DNA of 64,000 nt from Hysterangium stoloniferum (taxonomy: Eukaryota > Basidiomycota > Agaricomycetes > Hysterangiales > Hysterangiaceae). Positions 38,330-50,472 of the stretch are shown piece after piece. The DNA lies in the NCBI GenBank assembly GCA_015178975.1, contig WHVD01000139.1, positions 62,001 through 126,000 of the forward strand, read 5' to 3'. Every line of letters starts with the position of its first letter. The first letter of the stretch is position 1. The translations under genes were made by a program, and so were the position numbers. The notes beneath the pieces were generated by a model that was given only the letters and a program-made list of their open reading frames with translations, was not told where the DNA came from and ran no database searches.

Positions 38330-41300
38330 TTAATATTTTTCAGAGATGACTACATAATTAGTGTGAACATCATATGTAAGGTTTAAACGGCAGTAAAAAC
38401 TCACTCAATGTTACTAATGATGTCCATCCAGTAAATGGGTGGCTAAGCGCAAGAGGGTAGCTGACTTTGACACATGAAACATGAAAAAAAAAATTACCTT
38501 CGTTTCCCCTCGCCCGACAAAGCGTCGTATTGCTCCCAAACATACCCCGTGCGTTCATATTCCTATAAGTTAATCAGCATATGCACACCCAACACTATGC
38601 AATAAAGCGCCGTTTACTTTATGCACGTTTTTGATAATATTTTCTCGTAATTGGGTATATAGTTCTTGTGCATGACCTCGGTGAGGACCTGGTTGCGTAG
38701 CATACTGCTATGGTAACAAGCAGACGTAAATACTTTCGATTTTCAGTATTAAAATTATGAGCATACCGTATATAGCGAGCGTAGCACCAAAAAGTTCATT
38801 TGGATCCAGATTGGGCCTCGCCAATAATTTTCGCCTTGGCCGAAAAGAGGATGTGAGGCAGAAAGACTGCGAATTCCATATGGTGACCATAAATGATCTG
38901 GAGACGATAGAAGATCTAGACTTGGTCCCAAGTGAGGTGAATCTGGGGTGAGAAGTCCAAGCATAAATGGGAATAAAGAAAGATATCCTTTGTTGCAGAC
39001 AAGAAATGATTCCTCTGCAATTTGAATTATTATTAACTTTATTACACCCAATTAATAGGAAGGCTTACCTTCCTCATCAATGTTTGCATCACAATACATC
39101 TGCTCCTCTTCGTTCCAATGAAGATCTAAGGAGGCAAAATAAATTAAACCCAAATGCCCACAATACAATCCGCCAAACCTTCTATATTCTCCAATATGGC
39201 CTTTTCTATTCCTATAAAGTTCTCCTCGTCTTGAGTTTCGCCTACAAAGTTAGCGATGTCCTTCATTGTGCGTGTAAAGAAGGCCATCCAGGAGATAAGA
39301 TCCACATGTAATTCACCGGCGTGAGGCGGTCCACGTGGATAGTCATCCATTCCACTCGTAAGTACGTGGTCCTTTGAACGTCCTCGCCATCGATATGCCT
39401 CTGTCCTGGATCGGGCTTTCCGCGAATATGCCTTTATCTGACCACGCTGTGTGCGTCGAAACCAATCGTAGTGTCGTTTTAAGGGTGGGTAAATAGATTT
39501 TAGATAGCTAAGGGCTTCGTCCATGGAGGGTTGGTGCGCAGAGGGCTCAATATTGAATAATGGCACTTGTGCATCTTGCATCCCGAGGTTGGATAAAGGA
39601 TCTTGCATGCTAGCAGCACGCATGCGTGAGATAATAGCTGTCAGAGCCATTGTGAGTGTAGGCGGATTGGCATATGTTGGGTGTTGAGTGACGAATTCCC
39701 CGGGTACCTTAATTGATAGATGTTTATTTTGAAGAACATGACTATGCCTTGACCGAGCGAAAAATATGAGATACGCACTCTACTACGAGCCTCGTCTCCT
39801 AGTATTTGTTCCCGTGCTACCCACCCGTCATCGTCAATTAAATTGATCCAATCACGGAAAATTTCGAGACTGATACGGTATAATGGCTAATAATTATCTT
39901 TTATAAAAACTTGCGTACCTGAGGCCAGTATCCCAAGCGCCGATATGGAGAAGATGGAAACCCTCATCCCTACGTATATGTGAATATCTACATACAATGA
40001 AAGTAACCAAAAAACTCCACCAATAAAATCCACGAGGGAAAAAACTGCGGCTAGGTGTAGCTGTTAACAATTCCTTCGGCTCTGTATACCGGGCCGTGTC
40101 TTTAGGGTCATCATTATTTTCCGAGTCTTGATCGTCATCCCATTCAAATTCCGGGGCTCGATCCACGAGGGAGTTCCCATAGAAGTATCCGATGCCACCA
40201 AGTAAGTTAGAAGTGATGGCTCTGGAGAACGCATGTTGCGAGGAATCTGCAGATGAAGGTAACGGAAATATTGACTCGAAGCGACGCTCATATGCCTGAG
40301 TAAATGCTTTAATTCCTTGATCGACCACGGAGGCTGCTTTAAATCAGTAGGGGATCGTCTTTGCAAATAAAAGACGGACAGTCTAACTTCTGCCTGTTAC
40401 TACCGCTCTCAAAGAAAATGTCAAACTCGAATTGCCCATCAAATGTTTTTTGAATGGCGAAGAGATTGCTGCCCGAATAGACATCGTTAGGTAAACGAAG
40501 AACAAACGATGGGTCTGGAAATGGCAATTCTCTTTTTCTATAGGTGTCAATACTAGTCTGGGCGACCTCTAAAATCTTAGGTAATAAAAGATCTAGAATT
40601 TCATTAATTGACGATGGCGTTTCAAGTCAAGCTGAAATATCTGAAAATTACCTTTCACGCGCCATACTTGACCGGTTTCAACCTGAAGGCCGATAAAAGG
40701 AGTTCTATCTAGGGAATCGGGGAAATCATCTTCATGTAAACCGTGAATTACTTTGACGTTGTCACTATCTGTGATATTGGTACTTGGGGTAAGCGAATAT
40801 GGAGGAAAATGAGAAGACGCACGCTCAAGGATTCTAATTTCGAAGTCACCGAGGTCTGGTGTGGACCCTGAGAATATAATAGGATCTTGAAGTCCCTGTG
40901 AGGATATTTAGTGCATGCCACATATCAAATGAGGACTATCCACATTGTCGTCCTCTTCATTTTCGAGTTCTAAGGATCCTATACCTTCCAATGCGAAGTA
41001 CGGGATGAACGAAGTCCTCATCGGTCTTTCTATAATAATAAAAATATATTGATGCGTCTGAAGCATCGCAAAGTACGTACGAGGGTCCATGGGAACACCT
41101 TTGATACGAGCAGCCCAGCTACCGCCATGATCTCCTCCAGCCACTTTCAGCCATTCAATGGTTATCTCAGCATTGTTTTTGCCATCTTTTAATACCTGGA
41201 CGCCTCCCTCTCGGGGGTCATGTGAAATCCAGGTGTATGCATCCAAGCCATCGCCTTGATCACATTGATGACGAGGCTCTGCATCGAATGAAGTGAAGTC

Positions 41301-41535
41301 ATAAGGGCGCATATGGTTCTAAAAAGACTAAATGTAACTCACGCGTGAACGACTGATAGTCCTGAGTACCAAACCAGATGAGACCTGTCATCAATGAATA
41401 TGGTAGGCGTGGTCTAAGGCCGAAATACAGGTTGGGTCTCCATGTGCCCCAAATTAGAGATTGAGAGTCATTCACGGACGCATTTGCGGAGAGTACGTAT
41501 AGGATACAAATTGATAAAAGCCACGACGAGCGCAT
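38330..41535 (-). CDS. Mannosyl-oligosaccharide glucosidase I, GH63
   Basis: ER enzyme that removes the outermost glucose from the N-glycan precursor (CWH41 in yeast). The start at 41535 gives a signal-anchor, MRSSWLLSICILYVLSANAS, then SLIWGTWRPNLYFGLRPRLP and LMTGLIWFG, the family N-terminus. Later motifs: MRPYDFTSFDAE, GLDAYTWISHDPR, ASVVDQGIKAFTQAYERRF, LLGGIGYFYG, FFPRGFYW, DEGFHLLHIGAWD, DWINLIDDDGWVAREQILGD, FVTQHPTYANPPTL, YWRGPIWIQMN. The final exons give NEYERTGYVWEQYD and FTGWTSLVTLIISEKY, where the stop (38330-38332) is reached only after splicing an intron of about 54 bp. Catalytic acids (Asp of GAWD, Glu of REQILGD region) are in place. About 16 exons, near 800 residues. Confidence 0.92.
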
Positions 41536-42931
41536 GCTGTTCACGACGTGGCAGGAAAGTCGGCGCACGCTGGAGTCCAAGTTTGGCTCTGTCAGTTTCC
41601 TTCCGTGGCAGCATAGGCGATCCAGAATCCAGATATCCGGTGTCGCACAAAAGTGGCCTATATTTTAGCTACCTCCAGAACATAGGCCATAGATAGTCCA
41701 GATATTATTGCAAGGGAATAGACTATCCGATGCGACCTGTCAGATCTAGACTGAGCCTCATGGAGCATCTGAATGGCTACGCGTAGATTTGAGGGTACTA
41801 GTTGTTCGCTGATGTATGGGTTTGAATATTTTGTATATCATCGTGCAAAGGGCTCATGCTTTATGTGAATTTTCCATACTGGCCTAATCACGCAAACAAT
41901 TTAATAAACTACTAATGGCTACCTATCCATTGCGATATCGATTATCTCACTTGCTTTGAGCTTTTGCGGTTTTGATATGCTGAGTCGATAAGATCACTGC
42001 ACATGCATATGCTCTGCTCAAATCACACAAAGTCTCTCCATTAAAGAGACCCTGGGGTGTTCTTGTTGACGCAAAAGGGGGGTACGTCGGTACACCGTGG
42101 ACGCGAGATGGGATTACTAAGCTACTGCATACTGTGGAGCCCTTCCCCACAAGAATCAACGAACTGCCCCAGAGCCCTTCCTGTGCGAGTACTGCGGCTT
42201 CTAAGCCTTTTAATATGGCCGCGTACTCCTGCAAGCTCACTGTATCGCCCTGGAGCCCTTCCTGTGCGAATACTGCGGTTTCTATGCCCTTCTATAGGCC
42301 ACCTAAAAAGATACGACGAGTAAATACTCGAAGGAATGAGAATGCGCGGCGACGAATCTGCACGATAAGTCTGCGGAGCCGATAACTGGGGTATACGTCG
42401 GTACACCGTAGACGCGAGCAAAAAGCGTTGGGATTACTAAGCTACTGTACAAAACTAGTGTCATCACGGTGAGATTATTACCGAACGGCCAAAATTTCAA
42501 CAATGGCTCCATTCTGCCACAGAAGTATGAATAAACCCTAAAGTTTGACCACTCCAGTTTTGTTCTGTTCCTGATGCTGAATTTGTCGACTTACTCGTTG
42601 GAGTAACAAGCTGCTGCCACATGGTGCACTCACCAATGGACCATGGCGTGTATTAGCTTCTCAACTGCGTTCCCAACCCTTTTGGGACAGAAAGCTGTGC
42701 TTGTTCCATGATATGAATTGCTTACTTTCAGAATCCATGTTCTGTCATTGGTGTGGCCATCGGTACGTCATCTTTTTCATTACAATGTAAGAACGTCAAT
42801 TCGAAGTACTAGTAGGCCTTCAATACTTCATCATTTTCATTACCGTAACAGGCACTCTGAAGTTTAACAAGTGATATAAAGTAGTAGTGCCGCGGCCGCC
42901 TCTTACGCACTCGATAGGCCACCAAGAGACC
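41536..42931. other. Intergenic 1.4 kb with a repeated segment
   Basis: Promoter of the glucosidase gene, then sequence without recognised genes. The part at 42070-42450 shows internal repetition (separate entry). 42450-42931 leads into the DUF6593 gene. Confidence 0.45.
42070..42450. repeat. Degenerate tandem repeats
   Basis: Two kinds of direct repeat are interleaved. ACGTCGGTACACCGT.GACGCGAG followed by GGGATTACTAAGCTACTG occurs at about 42081 and 42393. GGAGCCCTTCCTGTGCGA.TACTGCGG.TTCTA occurs at about 42171 and 42252. On the minus strand both copies of the first unit encode SLVIP..RV.GVPTY, so this may be a decayed coding repeat. No family recognised. Confidence 0.6.
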
Positions 42932-43598
42932 ATGAACGTTACATTTTTGAAAAACTGCTATGTCGATTCCTTGATTGTAAACACCGCGGATGGTACTCCC
43001 TTGTATCAGGCCAACAGCCCTGGATTGATACATCGCACAACTTCCATTCATCGGATCATCCCTGACGCTGGCCCAGGCGACTTGGTTGCAGAAATTCAAT
43101 GGTCCGCCACAGCACTGGGATCCTCCAAGGTGACCTATCGAGGGGTCACTATCGAAATGAAATCTCTCTTGGAGCGTCCTCATTTTCTCAGCACGTATGT
43201 CGAATGTCTCCCCACATCCTATCTGTGTACTCACGTGTCTTAATTATCCAGGTCAAGAGTGTTTACTGGACGTGATGGAAGGCAGTATAAATGGAAATAT
43301 ACAGCAAACAAGTTCGAAGTAAGCCGGCTACCCATTACCTGGTATCTATGACTTGACATGTTGCCTTTCAATCCTGCTGCCTCAGTTGTTTGACGTTCTC
43401 ACGAATGCACTTTTGGCGGAGTCTCATCGATACAAGTACGGCCTCACAGGTCCTTCCAGAAAGCTGAACGTCGATATATCCCCTCAAGCAACACATATGT
43501 TGGACGATGTAATTATAACATTTATCATAGTCGCTGAAGAGAGGAATTTGAATGAGGATGGCTACACCACTGGTACTGTTGTTATGCCATCGAACTAG
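42932..43598 (+). CDS. DUF6593 domain protein
   Basis: Small basidiomycete protein of unknown function. Three exons join as MNVTFLKNCYVDSLIVNTAD, YQANSPGLIHRTTSIHRIIP, VAEIQWSATALGSSKVTYRG, RVFTGRDGRQYKWKYTANKF, LTNALLAESHRYKYG and DVIITFIIVAEERN. This order (Y.V.TP, R.T.I.R, AEI.W, VFTG.DG..YKW, A..HR, .D.I..TF) is the pattern of DUF6593 proteins, which form large families in Agaricomycetes. Both introns are clean GT..AG and keep frame. About 180 residues; no signal peptide. Confidence 0.8.
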
Positions 43599-44640
43599 CA
43601 GCGTCTAGTTAGTATTCTCACATCACGGCCGTACGGTTTCCACGAAATATCCGCAGGGAACTTGGTTTCGGTAGTAACTAGGACCGCCATAATATATATA
43701 TGCTGCGGCGGCGGGGTACATCTACGAAGCGATTATGCAGATACATGTAATTTTACACTTGTAACGATTCTCTTGAGTTTGAGGATCAGATTAACATTTG
43801 CTTTGCTTTGCAGAGGCCTGGTTTTAACCGGATCAGAATGCCCTTCTCCTGGCAACTATATGCAGGTGTAACGGGAGCGGACCTGGTGGCGGACTTGGCA
43901 CGGAGCGGTCTACCGCCGTTGTCTCAGGGGGTAAAGAGAGGGTAGATAATTTTCCAATCATTACACTGTTTCATTTCTATTAGCTGTCGCTAGGGGGTTT
44001 AGTCTACGAATGCTAGCATAAATAGGGAAGCCACCCATTAGCTACAGTAGTTACTACGAATTGGAGCCTATTCCTACTCTGCTCGTTCCTCTTCGTAAGA
44101 AGCTCAAACTGAAGGATTACGCTATCTTTTAAGCCGAACCTTACAGCAGGTCGGTAAGTCGCCCTTAAGGTATGTCCACTCTGGCTTCGACATTTATTGC
44201 ATGAGGGGGATAAGTTGCGAAGTAGAAGGTCAGTCATATGTAGCTTGGTGATGCGAATTATGTCAACCGTTCCCACAATAGGTGTCGTATTGGAGGAATT
44301 GGGAAACAGGGACGAATTGATGAGGAACCACCCCTCAATCAACAGGAGCATAATTAATGGGATGGAAGGCGTGCGGACGAGCAAGCGAAGACCCTGTTGG
44401 CCAACATTTGATTTGAATCCACCTACAACTACGCCAATCTAGGACGATAGCTGTGACGTGCGAGCTGTGATACCTGTATGAGGGAGAACAAACCACCCAT
44501 TGCATCACGAAAGGAATGCTAAATGTGCAAGCAACAGAGAGCAGTCCTTAATTCTACAAATACAAGCACCAGGCACATTGTCTGAGACTTTATGTCATGG
44601 TAAGTACAAAGCTCAGAGCAAAGACCAGATGTAGCTTATA
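43599..44640. other. Intergenic, edge of the repeat region
   Basis: No recognised gene. Frames of 118-124 codons at 44013-44442 on both strands carry no motif. From about 44640 similarity to LTR sequence begins. Confidence 0.4.
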
Positions 44641-44806
44641 GCCATTAGACAGCTGAGATGATACCCCAATCATGGCTTGCAGGACACTTCAAATGATGTC
44701 TTGGGCAAGTTGTGGTTACAGGGTAAAAAGTGTCTGATTCTCCAGTTATGCCCACTAGTGTACATAAGATAATAGTATGTACCTTTATTCATCAAAATTT
44801 ACAGCC
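44641..44806. mobile_element. LTR fragment (family of the 62230 LTR)
   Basis: Resembles 62583-62710: GACGATAC.CCAATCA, CTTACAGGACACT-like, GTGTCT-GGG-AAGT.GTGGTT, GGGTAAAAAGTGTCTGA and CATAAG. The fragment is cut at 44806 by insertion of the next LTR. Confidence 0.6.
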
Positions 44807-45931
44807 TGTCATGAATCGAATTTTACTCAATAAAGTTGAGTAAACAATTGAAGAATATTCAACAATATTGAATAAAAATGCCTCATTCGACGAAGTATTA
44901 ATTTGTCCTGTTGATAAAATGTGAGGCAAAGATAGGACATAGAGGCTCACGAATAATTAAGTCGAAGAAGGACTCAGAAAAAGTTTGATGATTATATAAT
45001 ACAGTAATAATATAATATAATACAGGTTTTCTGACTGACTTCCTTTGTTCCTATCATTGCCCTTATATACTATATATCATTTACCTATGATGATAATATG
45101 ATATCAAAGTGAAATCATCAATGACATCAACCTGAGACAAGTCGAAGATATTCAATATTGTTGAAGATATTGTTGAAGAATAGTTGAGTTGGAAGTTGAG
45201 TCGGAAATTGAGTCAGAAAGTGTGAAGAGTTGATAGATTCTGACTGCTTGATATACAAAGAATAGTGTTTATTCAACTACTATTAGTAAGTATTGACCGT
45301 TCAGTACAATACAGTAGGTTACTAGACTGATAGTACTAGTAGAGAGACACACTACACGTCACAAGAGCAACTGTACAGTTGCTCATAATGACTAGAACAA
45401 GAGAATAGAAGAGTTGACCTTTATGGTACAACTTGTAGCTAGAGGTAAGAGAGATAATCAGCGAAAGACTGAATATCTAGGGTAGAGAGATAGCAGCGCG
45501 AGTCGACTATAGTGTCGACGAGCGCAAAGACTTGAGAGTGGGACTTGACCTTCACGGTTCGAGTCCAAAGACTATTAGTATGCGAGAAAACACTACCTTT
45601 ATAGGTAGCTGAGATGTTATCCTTGACACCTCTCGCTATTCGATGTCTGGGTTGTTATGAGGTGGTATCTGCTGGGTAAAAAGTGTCTTGTCTTCTGGCG
45701 CCAAGTGCGCCCACAGGTATACACAAAGCTTTGAACTAAGAAATAAAGGTACGCTCAAAAAGTATAAGGAATTAAAGAAAGGAAACAATACTAGATAATA
45801 ATGTACTATAATATGTCTAATATTTAACAGCCTGATCATGATATATGCATACCCTTCACAGAAAGTCGAAGAAATGTCGAAGAAATATTAAATTGAATAT
45901 TATTGAAATTTGAGCTTGTACGTTTGTGACA
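44807..45931. mobile_element. Solo LTR with target duplication CAGCC, interrupted
   Basis: Starts TGTCATGAATCGAATTTT and ends GTACGTTTGTGACA, flanked by CAGCC at 44802-44806 and 45932-45936. Removing the nested LTR and its duplication (45221-45865) leaves about 480 bp. A related copy lies at 49510-49922. No coding content; a solo LTR left by recombination is the simplest reading. Confidence 0.85.
45221..45860. mobile_element. Solo LTR with target duplication GAAAG, nested
   Basis: A 640-bp LTR starting TGTGAAGAGT and ending ATGCATACCCTTCACA, with terminal inverted TGTGAAG/CTTCACA. It is flanked by GAAAG at 45216-45220 and 45861-45865. It inserted into the LTR at 44807. Same family as the LTRs bordering retroelement copies A and B. 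Contains the palindrome GAGCAACTGTACAGTTGCTC near 45365. Confidence 0.88.
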
Positions 45932-45940
45932 CAGCCTAGG

Positions 45941-46187
45941 TGTGAGGAGTATGCTTTTACCACAGTTTCATTGTGGTAAAACACTTCTTTTATTTTATTT
46001 ATATTTTACACATTTTATTCATATTTTTCTATTCTTTATATTCTTCGAATATTGCACCATTTCATTAGTTCGAAGCTTTATGTATACTTGTGGGTGCACT
46101 CGGCACCAAATGAAACTCAGACACACTTTTACCCAAGCACCACCTCTCGTAAGACATAAACTAGGTCTACTACGAGCAGTGATCAGG
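45941..46187. mobile_element. LTR of the 60823 family, first part
   Basis: Begins TGTGAGGAGTATGCTTTTAC, like the complete LTR at 60823-61297. A hairpin TTTTACCACA..TGTGGTAAAA lies near 45955-45982. The copy is split by an insertion at 46188 and continues at 46855. Confidence 0.75.
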
Positions 46188-46849
46188 TGTGAAGGATAGG
46201 TCATATAGGAGGCGCGACTAAAGGCTCTAAGCCTAGACCTTAAGCCGCTTTATAATACAATTATTTCATTTTGTTTTATATTTTTTATTCTCTCTTTATC
46301 TCTCATAAATACGCTTTATTAGTTCGAGAGCCCATGTATGCTTGTGGGTGCTCTCGCCCACAAAAAGTATGCGTATGTCACAGTAGTAGTCACACAACAG
46401 AAACTTAGACACTTTTCAACCCCGACAACCATCACCTGCACATGCAAGTACTGGTTTGGGGTCTTGTCTAAAACAAACCTCTACTCTATCTCTCTTCATT
46501 GAGTCATAGTAATTACACTTCGCACTGAAACAGTCGAAGTCCATTACTACTATTCGACTCAACTTCAAGCTCTTGAACAGCACGGTAAGAATATCCATCG
46601 TAACTAACTTTCTTAGGATATTCTCTCTCCTTCGTGCACTATATACTTTCTCTTGTCTATTCGGCCTTCAGCCCAACTAGCTAAACAATTGAATCGTACC
46701 ATAAGGTCGATCCGTCCTTGTAATTATCTGCTGATCGTACCTTAAGGGTCGATCGTAATCTACATCTTAACTACTAGTCGATTGTATTTCATACTATCGT
46801 TAGTCGATAACGATCGTACATTGAGTGGTAAACTACTCGACCCTTTACA
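46188..46849. mobile_element. Solo LTR with target duplication TCAGG, nested
   Basis: 662 bp from TGTGAAGGATAGGTCATA to CTCGACCCTTTACA, flanked by TCAGG at 46183-46187 and 46850-46854. Removing it restores the LTR of the 60823 family, which is good proof of insertion. It carries its own palindromic stretches (for instance CGATCGTACCTTAAGGGTCG). Confidence 0.85.
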
Positions 46850-46854
46850 TCAGG

Positions 46855-47008
46855 GTAATGTGTCAGCTACCACATAGGTAGCATTATCTGAACTACTGAA
46901 CACTTCAGGCCTTGAACTATAACAGTCGAGGCCTCCACTCGATCCATCGCACTTGTTGACTCCTGCATCATCTAGTGCTCTCTCTCTCACCTTCTCTCAT
47001 ATCACACT
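46855..47008. mobile_element. LTR of the 60823 family, middle part
   Basis: GTAATGTGTCAGCTACCACA to CTCATATCACAC, collinear with 61070-61218. The copy is broken again at 47008 by a second insertion and resumes near 48413. Confidence 0.7.
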
Positions 47009-48412
47009 GATGTAGAGAGTTCAATTGGAAAGAGACTAATATGGCTATAGTTTCAAGTCACATCACAGCACAAATTCTTATATATACTTTGGCACTCAAG
47101 ACGACTTCTACACAGCCAAATCAGTTTCATCAAACAGACGACCAAAACTCCATCATGTTCAACACTGCATCGTCCTCCAAAGTAACCCTCAGTTCCTACT
47201 TGAAACTGACTCTTCACTCCCAAATAGAACTCCAGCCAATAACATCTTGCTTCTCCTCATCCTCAGACATCATTTCCAAGCCCCTACCAGCCCACTCATG
47301 CTCCTCCAATAAATACCATCGTTTCCTCCGTCGACAAGGTATTTGACTCCCATATGCTCCAGATGATCCTGTCTTCATTCGTATAGAACACTATGATGGC
47401 TCCTCCAAAATCCTCCACTATCGATTTGATTGAGTATTCCAGCAGGACTGTTCCCCACCGTTATCGGGAATCTATTACATGGCAACATTCACTCCAATAG
47501 GAGATCACAGAGGACCCAAGTTATTCAGGACCCCGGTTCCAGAGGGAAGTCAAGTAGAGCCTCGTCGAGGTCGTCATCAATTTGTGTTCCTTGCATGGTT
47601 GTGGAGCCTACTCACCACCTGGTTCTAAAATGGTGATTGATTGTGTCCCCTCCTTATACTGCAAAGCTAGGAATACGTCCAATCTCGGTTCATCGATTGG
47701 TAATATTGTCAAGATTTCGAAATCAAGCATAGCATTTGAGGGTGACGCATTATCATGGGACTCTTGAGTGTTTCTGACTCATATCATCAATGTTTCATCA
47801 GCCATCACTTCTATTACTCCATCATCCCTATTGTCTGACTCACTTCCCCTATTGTTCTATTGTGTTTCCCCATTTATCCGTATCACATGTCTGATCTCAT
47901 CTTTTGTTTGTCATTCTCTTATTGTTCAGCGCAGCCTCCCCCTATTATTGTTCACAGCTTTACTAACACTCCTATTGTGATGACTCAGAGATGACTCACA
48001 CCATATTGCATCGTTATTGTGTCGTTGTTTGTAGATGTTTGATTTGACCTGTGCTCTCTCATGTATATAAGGGCCTCTCTTTTGCCCACTATTGAACAAG
48101 CAATTTCGTTGTATCTCATTTCAAAGCTCATTCTTAAGGACAATCTCTTAAGTCTTACTCTCAGTCTCACTCCTACGACCAGTAAGGGATACTATAGTGT
48201 CTCTTATTGTTGAAGTTCTACACTCCTCGACATTAGGCTTATGTCAGCCTTTTGATATCATCTTCGTTTACGTCATCCAAGGTCCGATCTCTAGCCTCTC
48301 GCTCCGAGTGTGTTTGGTTATAGACTGGTTTCAAGAACGACTGTGTCAGTGACCATCATAAAGACTTGACCGTTGCGTGCAGGTTATTAGGTCTTTTCCT
48401 AGTAACAAACTT
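47009..48412. mobile_element. Unidentified 1.4-kb insertion inside an LTR
   Basis: Flanking LTR sequence is interrupted between CATATCACAC and ACACCGAATAGG, sharing ACAC, so this piece inserted. A TATA-like TGTATATAAGG at about 48062 with a possible LTR start TGTGATGACTCAGAG near 47975 suggests that its right part is an LTR. The left part holds frames of 60-101 codons without recognised motifs. It could be a decayed copia-type element, but no pol motif was found. Confidence 0.4.
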
Positions 48413-48968
48413 ACACCGAATAGGTCGATTCCTCCTCTTCTACTCATTTCTTTGTATATAGAATGGTCAGAATCCAAGGTGGAAGTTCTAACTGTTCTAT
48501 ATACGAAGAATATCGACCATTTAGGTACAACACAACAATGTATTGACTATCTAAGTCTAATACAGACCAAATGTGTATTGACTGTTTAGTTCAATACGGT
48601 CGAGTGAATTATGTAGCTACCTAAAGTAGAATAGAGAGCTAAAATGAATAAAGGAGAATCAACTGTAAAGTACGATTCTGAATGACTGCTCGAGTATTGA
48701 AGAGAATAATGAGAGAGTCAAATAACAGAGTAGCGTGGATGTAGTCCGTGTGGATTGAGATAATGGTTTGAGTTTCGACTAGTATAGTTCAAAGCTCTGA
48801 TTGTGCTAGTAGTTAAAGCCTGTCTGTGATGGTCAAGACGATACCCCAATCACAACTTACAGGACACTAACTGGGTGTCTGGGTAAGTTGTGGTTGCAGG
48901 GTAAAAAGTGTCTGAGTTCTAACTACCAGTACTAGAATACATAAGTCTGATGTGTATGTGCCCACAAG
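48413..48968. mobile_element. LTR fragments joined end to end
   Basis: To about 48475 this is the right end of the 60823-family LTR (ACCGAATAGGTCGATTCC, GTATATAGAATGGTCAGAA). From about 48475 to 48968 it matches the LTR at 62230-62720 (GGAAGTTCTAACTGTTCTAT, GGTAAAAAGTGTCTGAGTTC). The second piece lacks its TGTGAAGAG start and is cut at its end by the next LTR. Confidence 0.65.
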
Positions 48969-49509
48969 TGTGAAGAGTCGATAGATTCTGACCACTTGAT
49001 ATATGAGGAATAGTGTTTATTCAACTGCTATTAATAAGTATTGACTGTTCTGTACAATACTGTAGGGTACTAGACTGACAGTACTAGTAGAGAAGCACGC
49101 TACATGTCACTAGAGCAACTGTGCGGTTGCTCGTGACAGTTGAATAAGAGAGTAATAGAGTTGACCGTTGCAGTACAACTCGCAGCAAGAGGTAAGAAAG
49201 GTAATCAGCGAAAGATAGAGTATCTGGAATAGAATGAGAGAAGCGCGAGTTGACCACAGTGTCGATGAGTGCAAAGACTTGAGTGAGGGACTCGACCTTT
49301 ACGGTTCGAGTCCAGAGCTTATTAGTAGGTTAGAAAATACTACCCTTGTAGGTAGATGAGACGTTACCCTTGATGCCTTTCGCTATTCGACTTCTGGGTC
49401 ATTACGAGGTGGTGTCTGTTGGGTAAAGAGAGGTCTACTGTTTTGGCACTGAGAGCACCCATAGATATACACAAAGCTTCGAACTAAGAAATAACAGTAT
49501 GCTCGAAAG
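48969..49509. mobile_element. Truncated LTR (same family as 45221)
   Basis: Begins TGTGAAGAGTCGATAGATTC and is collinear with 45221-45860 up to GCTTCGAACTAAGAAATAAC and TATGCTCGAAAG. There it is cut by the LTR of the TGTCA family. Palindromic blocks are kept in position. Confidence 0.7.
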
Positions 49510-49922
49510 TGTCACAAATCGATTATTCTTCAATAAAGTCAAATAATATTCTACTAATCGAATTCAAAAGCCTCATTTGACGAAGTATATATTTGCCCTG
49601 TCGATGAAGTAAGAGGCTATTACCAGTTGCGAGAACTCATGGAGGTATTTGTCGAAGAAGTTATGACAAGATAGATTACTAATATCACTAATATACAGAT
49701 ATTTCAACTGACTTCCCTTGCTCCTTTCGTAGCCCTTTTATGCTTTTCGTTATCGTTATGACTATGTTATGAACTAATAATGAAATCACACATGACATCA
49801 AAATGAGACATGTCGAAAGAGATTCGATGGTGTCAAATAATGTTCGGTTTTGTCGAGTTGAATTCAATAGGTCGAAGAGTTGTTGAAAGTTACCTTTGAA
49901 TGTTTGTGACAATATTGTGACA
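49510..49922. mobile_element. LTR of the TGTCA..TGACA family, copy 2
   Basis: TGTCACAAATCGATTATTC to GTTTGTGACA (49911, or 49922 counting a second GTGACA). Similar to 44807-45931 in CCTCATTTGACGAAGTAT, GACTTCCC, TTGCTCCTTTCGTAG and ATGACATCAA. A clear target duplication was not found. Confidence 0.65.
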
Positions 49923-49933
49923 TGTGATGGTTG

Positions 49934-50472
49934 TGTAAAGGGTATGCATATATGCATACCTGGACTAAGGAATAATAGCTGGATTATAGTACTTTATTAT
50001 TTACCTTTTATTTTCTTTCTTTATATTCTTTCTATATTTCGAGCACACCTTGATTTTGTAGTTCGAAGCTTTGTGTATACATATGGGTGCTCTCGGCGCC
50101 AAAAGAGACAGACAACTTTTACCCAGCAGACACCACCTCGTAAATGACCCAGATGTCGAATAGCGAGAGGTGTCAAGGGTAACGTTTCAACTACCTTTAA
50201 AGGTAGTATTCTCTTGCATACTAACGTACTTCGGACTCGAACCGTGAAGGTCGAGTTCCAATCTAAGGTCTTTGCGCTAGTCGACATTATAGTCGACTCG
50301 CGCTATTATTTCTTTACTCTAGATATTCAGCTTCGCGTTGATTATCTATTTTACATCTAGCTACGAGTTGTACCGTGAAGGTCAACTCTTTCATTCTTTT
50401 ATTCTAGCCGTCAAGAGCAACTGTACAGTTGCTCTTGTGATGCATAGCGTGTCTTCTTACTAGTACAGCTTG
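49934..50472. mobile_element. Truncated LTR, same orientation as the 59724 LTR
   Basis: TGTAAAGGGTATGCATATAT onward, almost identical to 59724-60262, cut after TACTAGTACAGCTTG where the LTR of copy A begins. It contains perfect palindromes GGTATGCATATATGCATACC (49941-49960) and ACTACCTTTAAAGGTAGT (50190-50207). Confidence 0.75.

Noticed and set aside
44013..44442. Overlapping open frames of 81-123 codons
   Set aside because: Opposite-strand frames over the same DNA without motifs; chance frames are more likely.
47041..47346. 101-codon frame in the unidentified insertion as a gag gene
   Set aside because: No gag motif recognised; Ser/Thr-rich composition alone is not enough.
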